This document shows positions 1 through 13,100 of a stretch of DNA of 35,609 nt, one piece after another (the first letter of the stretch is position 1; the number at the start of each line of letters is the position of its first letter). The DNA lies in the NCBI GenBank assembly GCA_001662425.1, contig BDDC01001020.1:1-35609 (forward strand). The letters run 5' to 3'. The translations under genes and the position numbers were made by a program. Below the pieces are notes generated by a model. It was given only the letters and a program-made list of their open reading frames with translations. It ran no database searches and had not been told where the DNA came from. Origin of the DNA: Chlamydomonas sphaeroides (taxonomy: Eukaryota; Chlorophyta; Chlorophyceae; Chlamydomonadales; Chlamydomonadaceae).

Positions 1-1104
1 CCAGCGGCCTCCTATTCGCCTCCTCCCCCTGGCGCCCCTTCGCCACCCAGCTACGGCTCGCCACCGCCTCTGCAGGGCTCTCCACCCTCTCCTATGCCAC
101 CGGCGGGCGCCGCTGCGCCGCCCGTTCTTACACCTCTGCCGCCCTCCTACGGGTCAGCGTCCTCCCCGGCCCCTACCTCTCCTGCTATCTTACGGCCACC
201 TAGTTCACCACCTTTGGTTCCACCACTGCCCTCACCAGGGGCCCTGGGCCCTGGCTACTCATTGCCACCAGCAGCTTCCCCGCAGCTTCTTCCACAACCC
301 CAGCCATCACCCCGGCACCATGCGCCACCCGCCAGCCCCGGCCTGACCAGCGACTCGCCACCGCCGCTACCCGCAACGTATCGTGCTACGCCCCCAGCCA
401 GCTCCGGCGGTTCCGGCCTATCCCACCCACCGCCCCTGTCGCATCCTCCGTCATATGGGCCAGCGTCGCCGCCAGCGATCCTGCAACCACACTCCCCGTC
501 GCCCGCACCTGCGGTATCCCCACCAGGGGATCCCGATGCAGCCCTGCCGCCTCCGCAGCACCCGCAGCCCGTGACGGCGGCGGTCCCGCCGGCACCTGAC
601 ACGCCCATACCCGCGCCGGCGCCTGGCTCCGCGCTGCCGCTGCTGCCACCGCTGCCGACGCCATCTGTGCCAGAGCCCAGCTGGGGGCTGCACGGGCCGC
701 CGCCTGCCCCATCGCCGCCAGACCCATGGCCGCCCGCCGCTGCCGGCCAGCCGCCGCCTGCTGCCCCGCCAACGGCGCCCGGCTCAGCCTCCACCGCACT
801 GCAGCCACCTGGAGTGGCGACGAACAACCGTCCGCCGCTCATGCCGCCGCCATCCCCGTTGCCGCTGGCGCCGCTCGATCCGCCATTATCGCCCAGCCCA
901 CCACCGGCAGGCCCCTCGCTGCCGCCAAGCTCCCAGCCTCTGTCCAGCCCACCGCCGCCGCCTAGCCCGCCGCCGCCCCCTAGCCCCGAGCCGCCCCCCA
1001 GCACCCAGCCACCGCCGGGACCCGAGCCGCCGCCACCGCCACTGCCGCCACCGCTGCCGCCTCCTGCGGGTGCCCGGCCGCCGCCGCCGCCACCGGAGCT
1101 GCAG
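1..1104 (+). CDS. Exon 1 (partial): hydroxyproline-rich glycoprotein-like segment of the polycystin-type protein
   Basis: The frame is open from base 1, so the true start lies to the left. Its 368 codons are dominated by Pro, Ser and Ala. The first half has imperfect repeats built on PPSYG (near 43, 139 and 448), followed by S-P-A-I-L-x-P blocks. The last 75 or so residues become nearly pure S-P(n) runs (SPPPPP type, about 890-1098), as in volvocine and plant extensin/HRGP rods. In the family such stretches are hydroxylated and O-glycosylated and form stiff extracellular rods; here that would place the channel's distal part in or near the cell wall or flagellar glycocalyx. The exon ends at CAG|GTGTGC. 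The antisense strand is also open here only because of the extreme GC bias. Confidence 0.8.
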
Positions 1105-4100
1105 GTGTGCGGTGACTGCCGTAGTGTGACGCACGCAGTCGTAGCGTGACGCATGCTGCCGTAGTGTGACGCAGGATAGGGCCGCCCGCAGCTGAGCTGG
1201 CGCCTGCCCGCCCTGCCTGCAGTTCCTGGCCCTCGCCGCCGAGGCTGAGCCCATCGACCCTACGTTGGCCCTGATCGACACGGAGGCGCCCGAGGTAAAT
1301 CAACGCAGCTGCCTGCGGCGGCTTCACGGCCAGGGCTCACACCCTGGCTCCGGGCAACTTGCCCCGTGCCCGCAAAGAGCGCACGCTCCCCGAATCGAGG
1401 CGCTGCCGCAACTCGCCCCCCTGTTGCCAAGCGCCATTGTATCCGCGCGCCGCCAGCCTGCTGCCGCCACGCTGCCTTCACAGGCCAAGTCGCCCCTCCT
1501 GCCTGCCCCTCTGTGGCCCACGTCAGTAGGCCGCCCTGCGCCCTGTCCCTATCCTGCCTCCTGCCACCCCCCTGACTTGGCGGCCCCTCGCTGCCGCTGT
1601 ATTCGCAGATCACGCTGTCGGGCGCCGCAGTCATGACGGTGCAAGTGTACGACACGTACGTGGAGCGAGGCGCCACGGCCATGGACTCGCGAGACGGCGC
1701 GGTGGCGGTGGAGGTGGCGGGCAAGGTCGACACGAGCGCCGAGACGACGGCCACCCGGCCACAGCGGGTGCGTGACGGTGCTGCTGGCTGGGCGGCATTC
1801 CCTCGCGCTCGCCAATGACAGCATGCGCCCGCGTTGTTTTGTGTAGCCCGGCGACCTGCACGGCCCCCACGCCCCGGCTACGAGCCGCTGCCAAGCGGCG
1901 CCGGCAGCGCTTTGGCCCCAACCTGTGCCTGTCCCCCTCCCCTGCCGGGCTCCCTACGGCAGGTGACGTACACGGCCCTCACCCGCCCGCTCGGACATGC
2001 CAGACTACTTGGTGACATCCCCCTTGCCACCCTCCCCCCGTGACACCCTCCCCCCGTGACACCCCCACCCCCGGACCCCCCACCCCGCAGGTGACCTACA
2101 CGGCCCGCGACAGCCGCGGCAACGTCGCGACGCGGCAGCGGCTGGTCTTCGTGGAGGACAGGTGCCGGCAGCTGGACGAGTTCAGGTGCGGGCTGCGGAG
2201 CTGGCTCGTGTCCCCGGCTAGCGAGGGCCGCTGACCCGCCGACAATGCTTCAGCAGGCGATGGGGCCGAGTTTGGGTCGGCAATGAGTAGCGGGCCACTG
2301 CCGCGTGCGCAACGCAGTCGGCCCTTTGCGGCCCCCCACACGAGCGGCGCGCGTCTTGCGGCCTCCGACCCGGCCTCATCAACGCCCCCGGCCCGCGCTG
2401 CGTGCACGCTGCGCGCTGCCCCCCAACCCATGCACGTGCACAGGTGCCCCAGCCGCCGCTGCTCCACTTTCGGGAGGTGCGACTTCAGTTTTGGCTTCGA
2501 CAGCAGCGCCCTGGGCCAGGAGCAGGCGGTCGAGGTGCGGGCCCCTCGCGGGCGGGGTCTGCGGCCGCCCTGGCGCGCCGCCAGCACCGCGTTCGCACGC
2601 ACACGTGCAGGCACGAGGCTCGGGGTGTGCTGTGCCCCACTCACTTTATGCCTCAACCTGCCGCCTGCTCCCAGAGTATGGAGCGGCCGCTGGACACCGC
2701 CAAACCCGTCATCACCCTGCTGGGCAACGGTCAGCGCTACGTCACCGAGCGGGGCGCGAGGTGAGGTCTACGGGCGCCTGCAGCCGCCTGACGCCCGGGC
2801 AGCGCAATCACCTTCAAGCACGCCCTTGCCCACGGAGCCCATGCCTGTCCCTGCCCCGGCCTGCGAACCCGCAGGGGCATGGTCGAGTTCCTCACGGTCG
2901 GCGACGTGTTCGCGGACCCCGGCGCCACCGTGGCCGACGTCATCCCCACCGCCGACGGCGGCTCCACCACCGTGGACATGAGCGACGCGCTCGTGGCCCG
3001 CGTCCGCGCGCCCAGCGGCGACGACGTGGCGCTGATCAGCACCGCCCGCCCCACCAGCCTGGCTGCGCCCTACCTCATCACGGTACGTGAGGCATCGCGC
3101 GCTCCGGCACGGGTCCCAGCGGGAGGCCATGTGCGCCACCAGCTCGTGCCGAGGGCACCGCTGGGGCTTGCATCATACGCTGCCGCTCTCCTACGCCCTG
3201 CCGGTAGCGAACGCGCATGTGGCCTCCAGCCGTGCCGCTGCCGCTGCCGCTGCCGCTGCCAGCTCCGAGCTCCTCTCACCCGAGCATCTCCTTCGACCCG
3301 GAGCCGCTCTACAGCTGCATCGCATTATTCCCCCACACACGCCGCCCTCCTGCTGCTCACCGGCCCCGTCCTGCTCCCGTCCCGCCCCCAGTACAACGCG
3401 CTGGACGCCTCGGGCAACCGTGCCGACCCCATGTACCGCCGCGTCTACGTGGCCTGCGCCGAGCCCGAGTTCACGTGCCCCTCCGAGGCCGACGACGAGC
3501 CGCTGGCCTGCAGCGTGGCCGGCATCTGCGGCGTCGCGGGCTTGGGCACCGCCGCCGAGGCCGACGCAGGCGACGCCGACGGCCTGGGCGCCGACGGGCT
3601 CCTGGTGCCGGTGCTCAAGCTCAACAGCCTGGGCGGAGCGGGCGCGGCGGAGCTGGTGGCGGTGCCGCTGGGCGCGGCGTACGCGCCGTGCCGCGGCGGC
3701 GTCGCCACGGCGGCGTGCGACCCGGGCGTCAGCGCGACGCTGCGGGCGCGAGGCGACCTCAACCAGCGGGTGCGGTGGCGCTGGGGCGGTGGGGGGCTTG
3801 GGGCTTGGTGATGAGCGCGATGGGGCTGAAGGCTGGCCGGGCTAGGGACCCAAGAATCGGGGCGGCCTAGCTAGGGGGCTAGGCCCGCGGCACGCCGCTG
3901 TCATCGGTGGTGCCGGTGCTGGTATTGGGACTGGGTTCGGGTGCCTGGGGTCTGGGGCCTCGGGACTAGGGCTCGCTTGCGCTTCATTTAAGGCTGGACA
4001 TGGCCCCGCGTTGGGTTCGCTGGCTCCAGGGCTGGCCCCCAGGGTAGGCAGGGCGATGCCGGCACGTGGCCACACGGTCGACCACCAGCCCCCCTGCGCT

Positions 4101-7100
4101 CCGCCGCCCCACGCAGGTCCGCGCCTGCGCCGCCGGCATCCGTAACCCGCTGCCGTACGACCTAGTGGGGCTGCAGTACTGCGCCATCAGCACCAGGTAC
4201 GACAGCATGCGACGGCGTCGACGGTGCCGGGCGGCTGCACGTTGCGCTGCGGCTCGATCGCTCGCTACGTGCTGTGAGCGCCCTTGCGGGCACTTTGCAA
4301 AGCAGGCCCGTCATCGCAACCCGGTGCCCGGCCCCCGCAGGACACCTGGCCGCATCAACATCACCTTCTCGCTGCGATGGCCTTCGGTTGGCGAGCTGAT
4401 CCTCACACGGTACGCCTTCGACCGTGGCCTCCGTGGCGTCACAAGCCCACTCCCCGTTGCTTTCCGTCGCGGGGCGCTCCACCCCAGAGCTCTCGACGTG
4501 TCTGCAGCAGTGTGCGGCTCAAGGCCTTTCCCCCCTCCTGCCCCTGCCCTGCCCCTGCCCCTGCCCCGCCCGCAGCACGCTGGTGATCAACGCCGAGTGC
4601 CAGGGCGAGCGCAACTGCCCTAGCGGCGCCTGCAGCCTGGACGGCTACTGCGCCGACGACCAGCCGCTGGCCGCAGCCGCAGCCACCGGCGAGGTCCCCA
4701 ACACGCCGCCTGTGCTGACGCTGGCGCCTGTCGCCTCCTCCAATCAGCAGGTAGGTCCGCAGCGGGAGGCGTGGCCTGAGGGTCCGCCCCACGCCACTAC
4801 CACCTGGGTGCCTTGTTGGTTCCGTACGACGTAGCCACAAGTGAAGCTCGCGACCGGCCGCATGCCGACGCCCTGCTCGTTGAACCCCGCCCTCGGCACC
4901 TCCCTCTCGACGCTCCCCAGCAGGTGTCGCTGCCTCGCGGCGCACAGTACAGGCTGTGCCAGGGGCGCGCACCCACCGCCGACCGGCCGTGTGAGCCGCT
5001 GGGCACCGCCAGCGACGAGGAGGACGGAGACCTCACATCGGTGCGTGCCTACCTGCGGTCCGACCACGGCGTCCTCTGAACCCGACAGCGCGCGAGCGGC
5101 CGCCTGCGCGCTCCAGGGCCCGTCTTAGTCGCCGCTCGGTCCACCAGGCCACGCACGGCTGTCACGCGCCAGCGCCTGCGGCTGCGTGTGCCGCCCTGGC
5201 CCGAACCCAACGCCCCTGCCGCTGCCCGCCGCAGGTCATCGCGCTGTGCCCGCCCGCTGGCGTCGACTGCAGCGCCACACAGTGCCGCAGCGACGCCGCC
5301 AAGACCAAGCACCCGTCCGAGTGCGGCCTCGACAGCACGCAGCCCATCGGCACCTCGGTGGGGCGGCGGGGTCCAAGCGTCGCTGCGGGGCTGTTAGACT
5401 AAGCCGCCTGCCAGCGCCTACCCTAAATCTCGCCACCCGTGTAGACCCGAGGCCCGCCTTCGACCTTGCCCCCTCCCCCCGTCACTGACGCCCATCACTG
5501 ACCCCACCGCCCCGCAGTTCCGGCTGCGGTTCGTGGTGTACGACTCGCTGGGCGCATCCGCCACCGCGGAGCGCCTCATCACCATCGTCAGCCCCTGCGA
5601 CGACGGACACTTCTACTGCGAGGACAGCAGCGCCACCGCCGCCGCGTCGGCCAGCGCGGTGGCGGCCTCCAGCAGCGCCTTCAGCAACGCCACCGATGGT
5701 GCCAGCGGCATCGCGGTCTTCCGCAAGTCCTGCTCCGCGGTGCCCTGCGCCGACCGCAGCGCGCTGGCGGCGGTGCTGGCGCCGGCGCGCGTCAGCTCCG
5801 TCAGCCGGCTGTTCCTGCTGCCGGGCCGCCACGCGGGCAACCTGGCGGCGGCCGAGGCGGCGCAGAGCCTGTTCCTGGTGTACCGCCAGCCCGCGCCGCT
5901 GAGCCTGCTGCCGTGTGCCACGTTTGCCGCCGGCCAGGCGCCGAGCGCCGCCTGCGCCGCCATCGCCAACGACACTGGTGCGAGGGCCGGGGCTCCGTGC
6001 CATGCGCTAGTGGCCGCAGCTCCTTTGTTGCGCCTCGCCTTCCATGACGCAGCCCCGGGCGATCCCCTCCACCAAGCACACAGAGTCGTGCTTGCTTGCC
6101 CCTGCGACAGTGCCCTGCGGCCCCGCCTGCCTCCCCCTCTGCCCCCAGTGGACGGCGACCTGAGCCCCGACATCACCGCGCGCGTGACGCCGGTCTGCTC
6201 GCCCGGCGTCGAGTGCGGCGGCTGCTCCGTGTCGTCTCTGAGCCTGGGCGGCTGCATGCCGGGGGCCTACAACCTCACCTACGCCCTCACAGCGCCCAGC
6301 AGCGGCAACACGCTGGCGCAGACGCTGACGGTGTTCGTGGAACAGGTGCGGTCGGGCGGGGAGGTAGGGCCCAACTGCAAGCCAGCAAGCCCATTGCTGG
6401 CCTCTACTGACTTTTCGTGACCTGACCTGACCTGACCTGACCTGACCTGACCTGACCTGACCTGACCTGACCTGACCTGACCTGACCTGGTCCCATCTCA
6501 TGTACCCCCACCCCGTCCTGCCCCCCATGCAGCTGGTGTTGTCGACAATCAGCCTTGAGCTATTGCCCGAGGGCACGGCACACGACTCGACGCAGCAGAG
6601 CATCGCGGACGCCTTTGCGGCCAAGCTGCAGAGCGACGCCGCCGCGCTAACTGCCACACTGACGCCACTGCTCGCGGTAGGCCGGGGTCTGAGGCGGTGG
6701 CGAGGGAGGAGCGGGGTGGGCTGAAAGCGGCGCCAAGATGCGGGCACACATGGTGGTACTCTATTTCGGCTCTATCTCGGCCCTGGCGGCTGCATACCTT
6801 GCCTTGCCTGCATGTCTGCCTGCCTGGACCCGGGGCGCCGTGCCGCCACATGTGCAGGGCCTGGGCTTTGCGGCGGCCAACGTGCGGTCGGTGGCTCTGG
6901 CGGGGCCACCCCGGGCGTTGCTGCACACCCGCAACAAAGCGCCCAAGGAGTACTACGTCGTGCAGGTGCGGGCGCAGGGGCCTGTGGGGGCGTGGGGCGC
7001 GGGGGCTCGTGCAGGTGCGGGCGCAGGGGCCTCTGGGGGGGCCGCAGGGGCCATGGGGGGCTCGTGCGCGGAGGAGCCGAGCAGCCTGGGCAGCTGGGTG

Positions 7101-10100
7101 GCCCCTGATAGTGCTGGGTGTACCACCTCTACACCCGGCCCCCACCCGCCGGCACGCGCAGGTGGTGGTCAACATCACCGTGGGCCGCACCGATGCGCTG
7201 CCCAGCACCGAGCAGCAGCCGGCGCAGGAGGGCGAGGAGGGACAGCGCCGCCGCCTGCTGCCGGCTCGCGTGCTGCTGGCGGGCGCCGCCGACCTCCCTG
7301 ACGGCCGGGTGCTGCTGCTGGACGAGTCCCAGCCGGGGGCCGGGACTCATGCGGGCGGCGAGGACGCCGTCGGCGGGCTGCCGCCTGCTGCGTCCCTCAT
7401 TGGTGGCGTGCCCGGCCTGGCGGCTCGCGTGGGCCTGCCGCTGTCGGTGCCTGGTCAGCCGTCGACGCAGGCCGGGGGCCGCAGCCGGCCTGCGCCGCAG
7501 CCAGGCACGCGCGGCGGTACGCCGCAGGTGCGACCTCGCACCCAGCGCGACACGCTGCTGCGCGCCCTGATCGGCGAGCAGCTGCCCGCCCGCGCGCCGG
7601 CCGAGGTGGGCGCCAGGCCCCGCCCCGCTAAGACAGAGCCGGGCGTCGCGCTACGGCTTTCGAAGCGTCGTGAGCTGCTCGGTTCAGACCACGGCGGCCA
7701 GCCCGCCGACCACGCCTTCGGCGTTGCCGGTGACGGCGCGGCCGCGGCACAGCCGCTGCCCGCCACCGGCTTCTCCGTGGCGCTGCCGCTGCTGGCCTCC
7801 GCTAGCGCCCACCTGTCGGACGCCGCCGACGCGCTCTCCGCCCTGCCGCTGTGGCCGCTGGCGCACCGTCGCCTTCTGACGGACGACGTGGCGGGCTGCG
7901 GCGACATCAGTCCCCCGCCGGCGCTCAACGCCAGCGCAGCCGAGGCGCTGGGCCTGGCGGGCAGCCCCTTGGTGGCCAGCGCCTGCGCCAGCCCCGAGCT
8001 GACCGCGGAGGCTGTGGCGCTGGCCCGGCTGCTGACCGCCATCTGGGAGGTGGAGCAGCTGGCCTCGGCCATGCAGGAGCAGCAGGTGGGCTGGGTGGGC
8101 GGACTGCTGTGGGTGCCGTGTCGACTCGGCGCGCCGGGCTTGGCTGGGCAGGCGAGGGAGCGCAGCGGCACGCGGTGGTGGCACGTGGCCCGGACTGCCA
8201 CCTGCTCTATCTGGCTGCCGCGTGCACGGTCTCAAGTTTTGGCGCTGCCGCCGCCAGGCCGCCATGGTGACGCTCGTCGGCTCGTTGGGCGCCATCGAGG
8301 CCGCCACGGACCAGGTGAGAGGCAGGGTGGCGCCAGCGGCCATGCAGCAGCCGCAGCACCCCCACACCCCACCTTGGTCTAGGCTCGCTGTGGGGCCCTC
8401 TCCCGGAGCCCACCTGCGACCCCGCCCCGCCGCCGCCGTCCCCTGTCGACCGATCAGGCCCACCAGTCCGACCTCCTGTCGCTGTCGGCCGCCGCAAACG
8501 CCTCCTTCGCCGCCATGACTTCCCACGTGGCGCGCCTGTACGACGTGCTTGACGTGGCGCCGGCGGGGCCCGGCGCCGAGGCGCTGACGGGCGCGCTGGG
8601 GCTCATGCAGGTGCGGCCTAGATACCATAATAACCACTTATATTCACCGTAAGTGTATTCGTAGTGGCCTAAGCCAAGGTACTTGCTAAATATAAATTGT
8701 GTAGATAAAGTGTGGGGGAATCATGCAGGTGCGGCCGACATATCATAATAACCACTTGTATTCACCGTAAGTGTATTCGTGGTGGCCTAAGCCAAGGTAC
8801 TTGCTGAGTATGACTTGAATGAATTGTAGGTAATGTGGGGGGGGGCTCATGCAGGTGTGTGCGGCCGACTGTGTGGGGACCGATGGATGGGTGGAGGGAA
8901 GGCCGGCTAGCGGCTACGGCCCAGGCTGGTGCCTATCAGCGCCCAGTGACTGCGCTGGCCCTCACTGACAAGCCGTCCGGGTGCTCACCCCTGCCCCAAC
9001 ATGCTCCGCCCACCTCGGCCCCCAGCTGGCGCTCAACGCCGCCGAGGCCGCCACCGACCGCGCCCTGCTCACCGCCGGCCTCATCCTCGAGGGCCTCACG
9101 CCCGACCTGGCCGCCGCCGACGCTGACGCCGCCGACGCCTACACCCAGTGCATCGCCGCTCGAGGCACCGCTCCCGCCGCCGTCTTCAGCTTCGCGGCCG
9201 GCGCCCGCGCCACCGTGCGCGCGCGCTCCACGCCGCCGCCACCGCCGCCGCCGCCGCCCTCTCCCCAGCCGCCGTCGCTGTCGGCGCTGCCCGACCGGCG
9301 CCGGCGCCTGCTGCAGGTGTTCGGCACGCCGGTGCAAGCTGCGGCCGGCGGTGCCGGGCGCGTGTTTGCGGGCTACCAGGTAGCGGCCAGCGCAGCGCAG
9401 GACGGCGGCGCCGGTCCGGGTGCCGAGGGCGGCAGCTTGCTGCCAGGCGCCGAGCCGCAGCGGACGCGGTCGCTGGGCGGCGCCAACGTGGTGCTGGCGG
9501 GCCTGCTGCTGACGCAGGTAGGTGCGGCGGCTGGTCGCAGCTAGGGTGCACATTGCATGACGTCGTCGCAGTGTCGTTGGGGCTGGGTTGCCGTCCGCGA
9601 GCAGAGAGTGGGCCCGAGCGCGACCTTGCCCACTCCTCCCTCCCCTTGCGGCACGTGCCCCCCTTTGCCTCCTCTGCAGCTGCGCCGCGCAGCCCCGGGC
9701 CAGCGCCCTGGCGCCGGCATCGGCGTGGACCCGACCTTCTCGCCTCGCTCGTCGCTCTTCAACCCCGAGCTCGACCCCGGCCAGTACTACAACACCTCCC
9801 AGGTGACCGCACGCGGGGTGGGGGGGGGGCGCTGCAGCGCACACGTGCGACTTTGATCTTCAGAAGCGCACCTCCCGCTGACCGCATCCGGCATGCGCAT
9901 GGCGCCTCACCTGCTGCTGAGGATACGCCGCCGCCTGCCCCTCTTCCCCCAGGGATCGCCCGAGCTGGGCCCTGGCGGCCTGCCCGCGGGCTTCTTCCCC
10001 CGGGACGACCCCACCCAGGCCCAGGCCCAGGCCCAAGGTCATGGTGCCCACAGCCCCGAGTCTCAGTACCCGGTGCTGCTGGGGGCGGCGCTGTCGGCCG

Positions 10101-13100
10101 ACCGGGCCGCCGCCGCCGCAGCCTACCTGCGGCACGGCGGCTACCTGTCGGGGCCCCTCACGCGGTGAGGCCACTTAGCTGAGGCACGGAGAGGCTCGCT
10201 GCCGGGGGCGCCAGGCCGCCTGCTCCCCATATCTTGACTTCATTGCCGCGCCCCTGACCCCCTGACCCCCGCGGAATTTGGGATGCCTGGCTTGCCTCGG
10301 AACCTCTCACTGCCCGTCTCTCCTCTCCCCCATTGCCTACCTGCCGGCCCTCAGCTCGCTGCGCGCGCAGCTGCTGACCTACAACCCCCAGCTGCGGCTG
10401 CTTGGGCTGTGGACCCTGGACGTGGCGTGGGGCGCCGCGGGCGACATCGCCGCCACCGCCTCCGCTCGGGCCGTGCCAGCGCTCAACTACCGCGAGTCGC
10501 TGGCGGCGGCGCAGGTGCGGCGCCCGCATCCGCCTCCTGATGCCCCGCCTCAACGCCTATCCAGATTCCAACCCCAGCAGCCCGCTCTACTCACACGTAT
10601 GCCACCTGCCCACCCGCACCCCTGCCTCCCCAGCCCGGCCGCTTCCTGCCCGACCTGCTGGTACTGCTGCTGGCGATTGGCTTCATGGGACTCACGCTGT
10701 ACGACACGGCGCTGCAGCTGCTGGCGGCCAGGGAGCGCCGCAGCGCCGCGCGCCTCGCGGCCGCCGCCGCCGGCTCGCGCTCCGCCGCCCGCTGGTCCCA
10801 GGCCGACCTCACGGCCAACCAGATCGTGCCGCTGGACGCACCTGCGGGCAAGCCGGGCGCCCAAGGTGTGTGGCGGGACCGCTCCGCCGCGCGCCAGCCC
10901 GCAGCCTGCTGAGCCCCTCCTCATCTCGTGTCCTCCTGGGGCTCACCCACGCGCACCGCAGGCCCCCTGCCCCGGCCGGCCGCCATGCTGCGGTACCGCC
11001 CCCGCATGAGCGCCGGCTGGGCGGCGCTGCAGGCGCTGACCGCGGCGCTGATGCTGGTGTCGCTGGCGCTGCTGGCGGCCTACTGCGACAGCGCGGCACG
11101 CAGCGCGGTGCACAGCACGGCGCAGCAGCCCGTGTACGACGCAGACCAGGCAGTGCCCGCGCGCATGTTCCTGCTGCGCCGCCGGCCCACCGCCGCTGCC
11201 GGCGGCGCAGCGCCAAGCAGCCCCGGCGGCGCGGGCCGTTGGCGGCTGCCGGCCGACGGCGAGCCGCTGGCGGCTGTGTACGGCATGTACGACCAGGCTG
11301 AGCAGATGTACAGGCTGTACGTGTGTTACTGGCTCGTCCAGGTACGAACCCGCCTCACCGGCGCCGCGCCCCCTCTGCACGCGAGCCCTCGAAGCGCAGC
11401 GCCGCTCGACTCATTCCCCACTCCCCAACGCCGCCGCCCGCCCCTTCCCGCAGGCCTTTGCGCTGGCGGGGCTGCTGGGCTCGTGGCTGCGCTACGCCCA
11501 CGTCCGCCGCCTAGGCCTGCTGCTGCGCGCGCTGGCCACCGCCGGCCCGCAGCTAGCGCACCTGGCGCTGCCAGCCGCCACCGCCGCCGCCATGCTGGGC
11601 GTCGCAGCGCTCATGGCCGCAGACGACGGCGCCGCCGCCTGGCGCGGCAGCTTCGCGGGCATGGGCGACGTCGCGTCGCTGCTGCTGCGCTTTGCGGTGC
11701 CGCTGCGCGCCACCGGCGGCGGCGGGCTGCGGTCGGGCGCACTGGGCGGCGGCGGCGGCGAGGCGCGGCCTCCCGGGCAGGCGCTGCTGGCGGGGCTGCT
11801 GGCGCTGGCGGTGCCGTTGGTGCTGGGCGTGGGGCTGCTGTGGCAGGTGGCGGCGGTGCTGCTGCGGCGGGTGCGCCGCCTGCGCCGCCGCCGGTCCGCG
11901 GCCACCAGGCTCACCATCGGCGAGGTGGGACCCGCACGTGCTGGGCGTGGCGTGTGTCTGGGGCTGCCGGCGGCCGCTCCAGTGTGTGTGCGCCGCTGCT
12001 CTGGCGGCCCTCGTAACGCCACCGCATGCCTCATGCCTCCCGCTGCCATGAGTGCCCGCCTGCTGCCGTGCCCGCCTGCCGCCCTGACACGCTGCCGTGC
12101 CCACGCGCTGCCGTGCCCTCCTCCACTCCTGCCGCCCTGACACGCTGCCGCGCTGCCGCACCCGCAGGACATGTTTCGCCTGGCGCTGGGCGCCCTGCGG
12201 CGCATGACCCGGAAGGAGCCCGGCCACCGCCGCCTGCTGCAATGGGCCGAGGTGCGGGTGGGGAGCTGCCCGCCTGCCCGCCTGGGGGGAGCCCCGTCTG
12301 CACGAGGACCAGGGGAAACCTGGGGAGCCTACCCGGGGGGAGCTAACCCGGGGGTCCGCGGCTAGACGGCGCACGGCAGAGAGCAGCGCAGCGGCGCCCA
12401 TTGCTGCTCGCATGCTCCCATTGCCCGTTGCTGCTCGCATGCGCACGCACGGCCTCTCGCCAGCGCCTGACTGCGACCGCCCCTCCGGCCCCTCCGCAGG
12501 CCACATCGGGCGAGCCCGCCGTCACCCACAGCCAGCACGCGCTGCTGCTGCCCAGCACCACCACCGCCCCCCACAGGGCCTTCATCAAGGTGCGCCCAGC
12601 AGCACCCCGCCCGCCCTCCTCCTCCGCGGTCCCTGCCACCGCATGCACGCCCCTGCAGCCCTCCTCCCGCCGCCCGGCCCCTGCCACCGCGTGCACCGCG
12701 CGCCCGTTACTTTGCCACCAGAGGGTACCGGTCTGCGAATGTCGTCTGTCTGCACCGGGACCTGCGTCACCGCTCTTGCAACCTCTAACCACCATGCACC
12801 TCGCTGCCCCCTCCGTCGCGGCAGGTGGGCACCCGCTCGCGTGCCTGGCGCTGCGGCACCGTACGCGAGGCGCTGCGCCAGGCCGCCGCCGCCGCCGCAC
12901 GAGGCGCGCCGCTCGAGGACGGCGGCGGCGGCGGCAAGCAGCCGCAGCAGAGCCGCGGCCGCCTGCCGCTGGCGCGGCTGCTGCCATCGCGGCTGCGCCG
13001 TCAGCAGCGCGGCCGGGCGGACGAGGAGGCCCGGGGCCAGGACTCGGACCTGGAGCAGGACGGGGGCCAGGACCGCGGCCTGCAGGGCGGCGGCGCCCAG

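Noticed and set aside
255..1154. 299-codon minus-strand open frame
   Set aside because: It is the mirror of the proline-rich exon. Gly-rich composition follows from the complement of CCN codons; there are no domains or splice context.
7162..8085. Extra introns inside exon 18 (CAG|GTGCGA near 7528, GAG|GTGGGC near 7606)
   Set aside because: The frame stays open across the whole segment with coding-like composition, and no matching acceptors are needed to keep phase. Alternative splicing here cannot be excluded.
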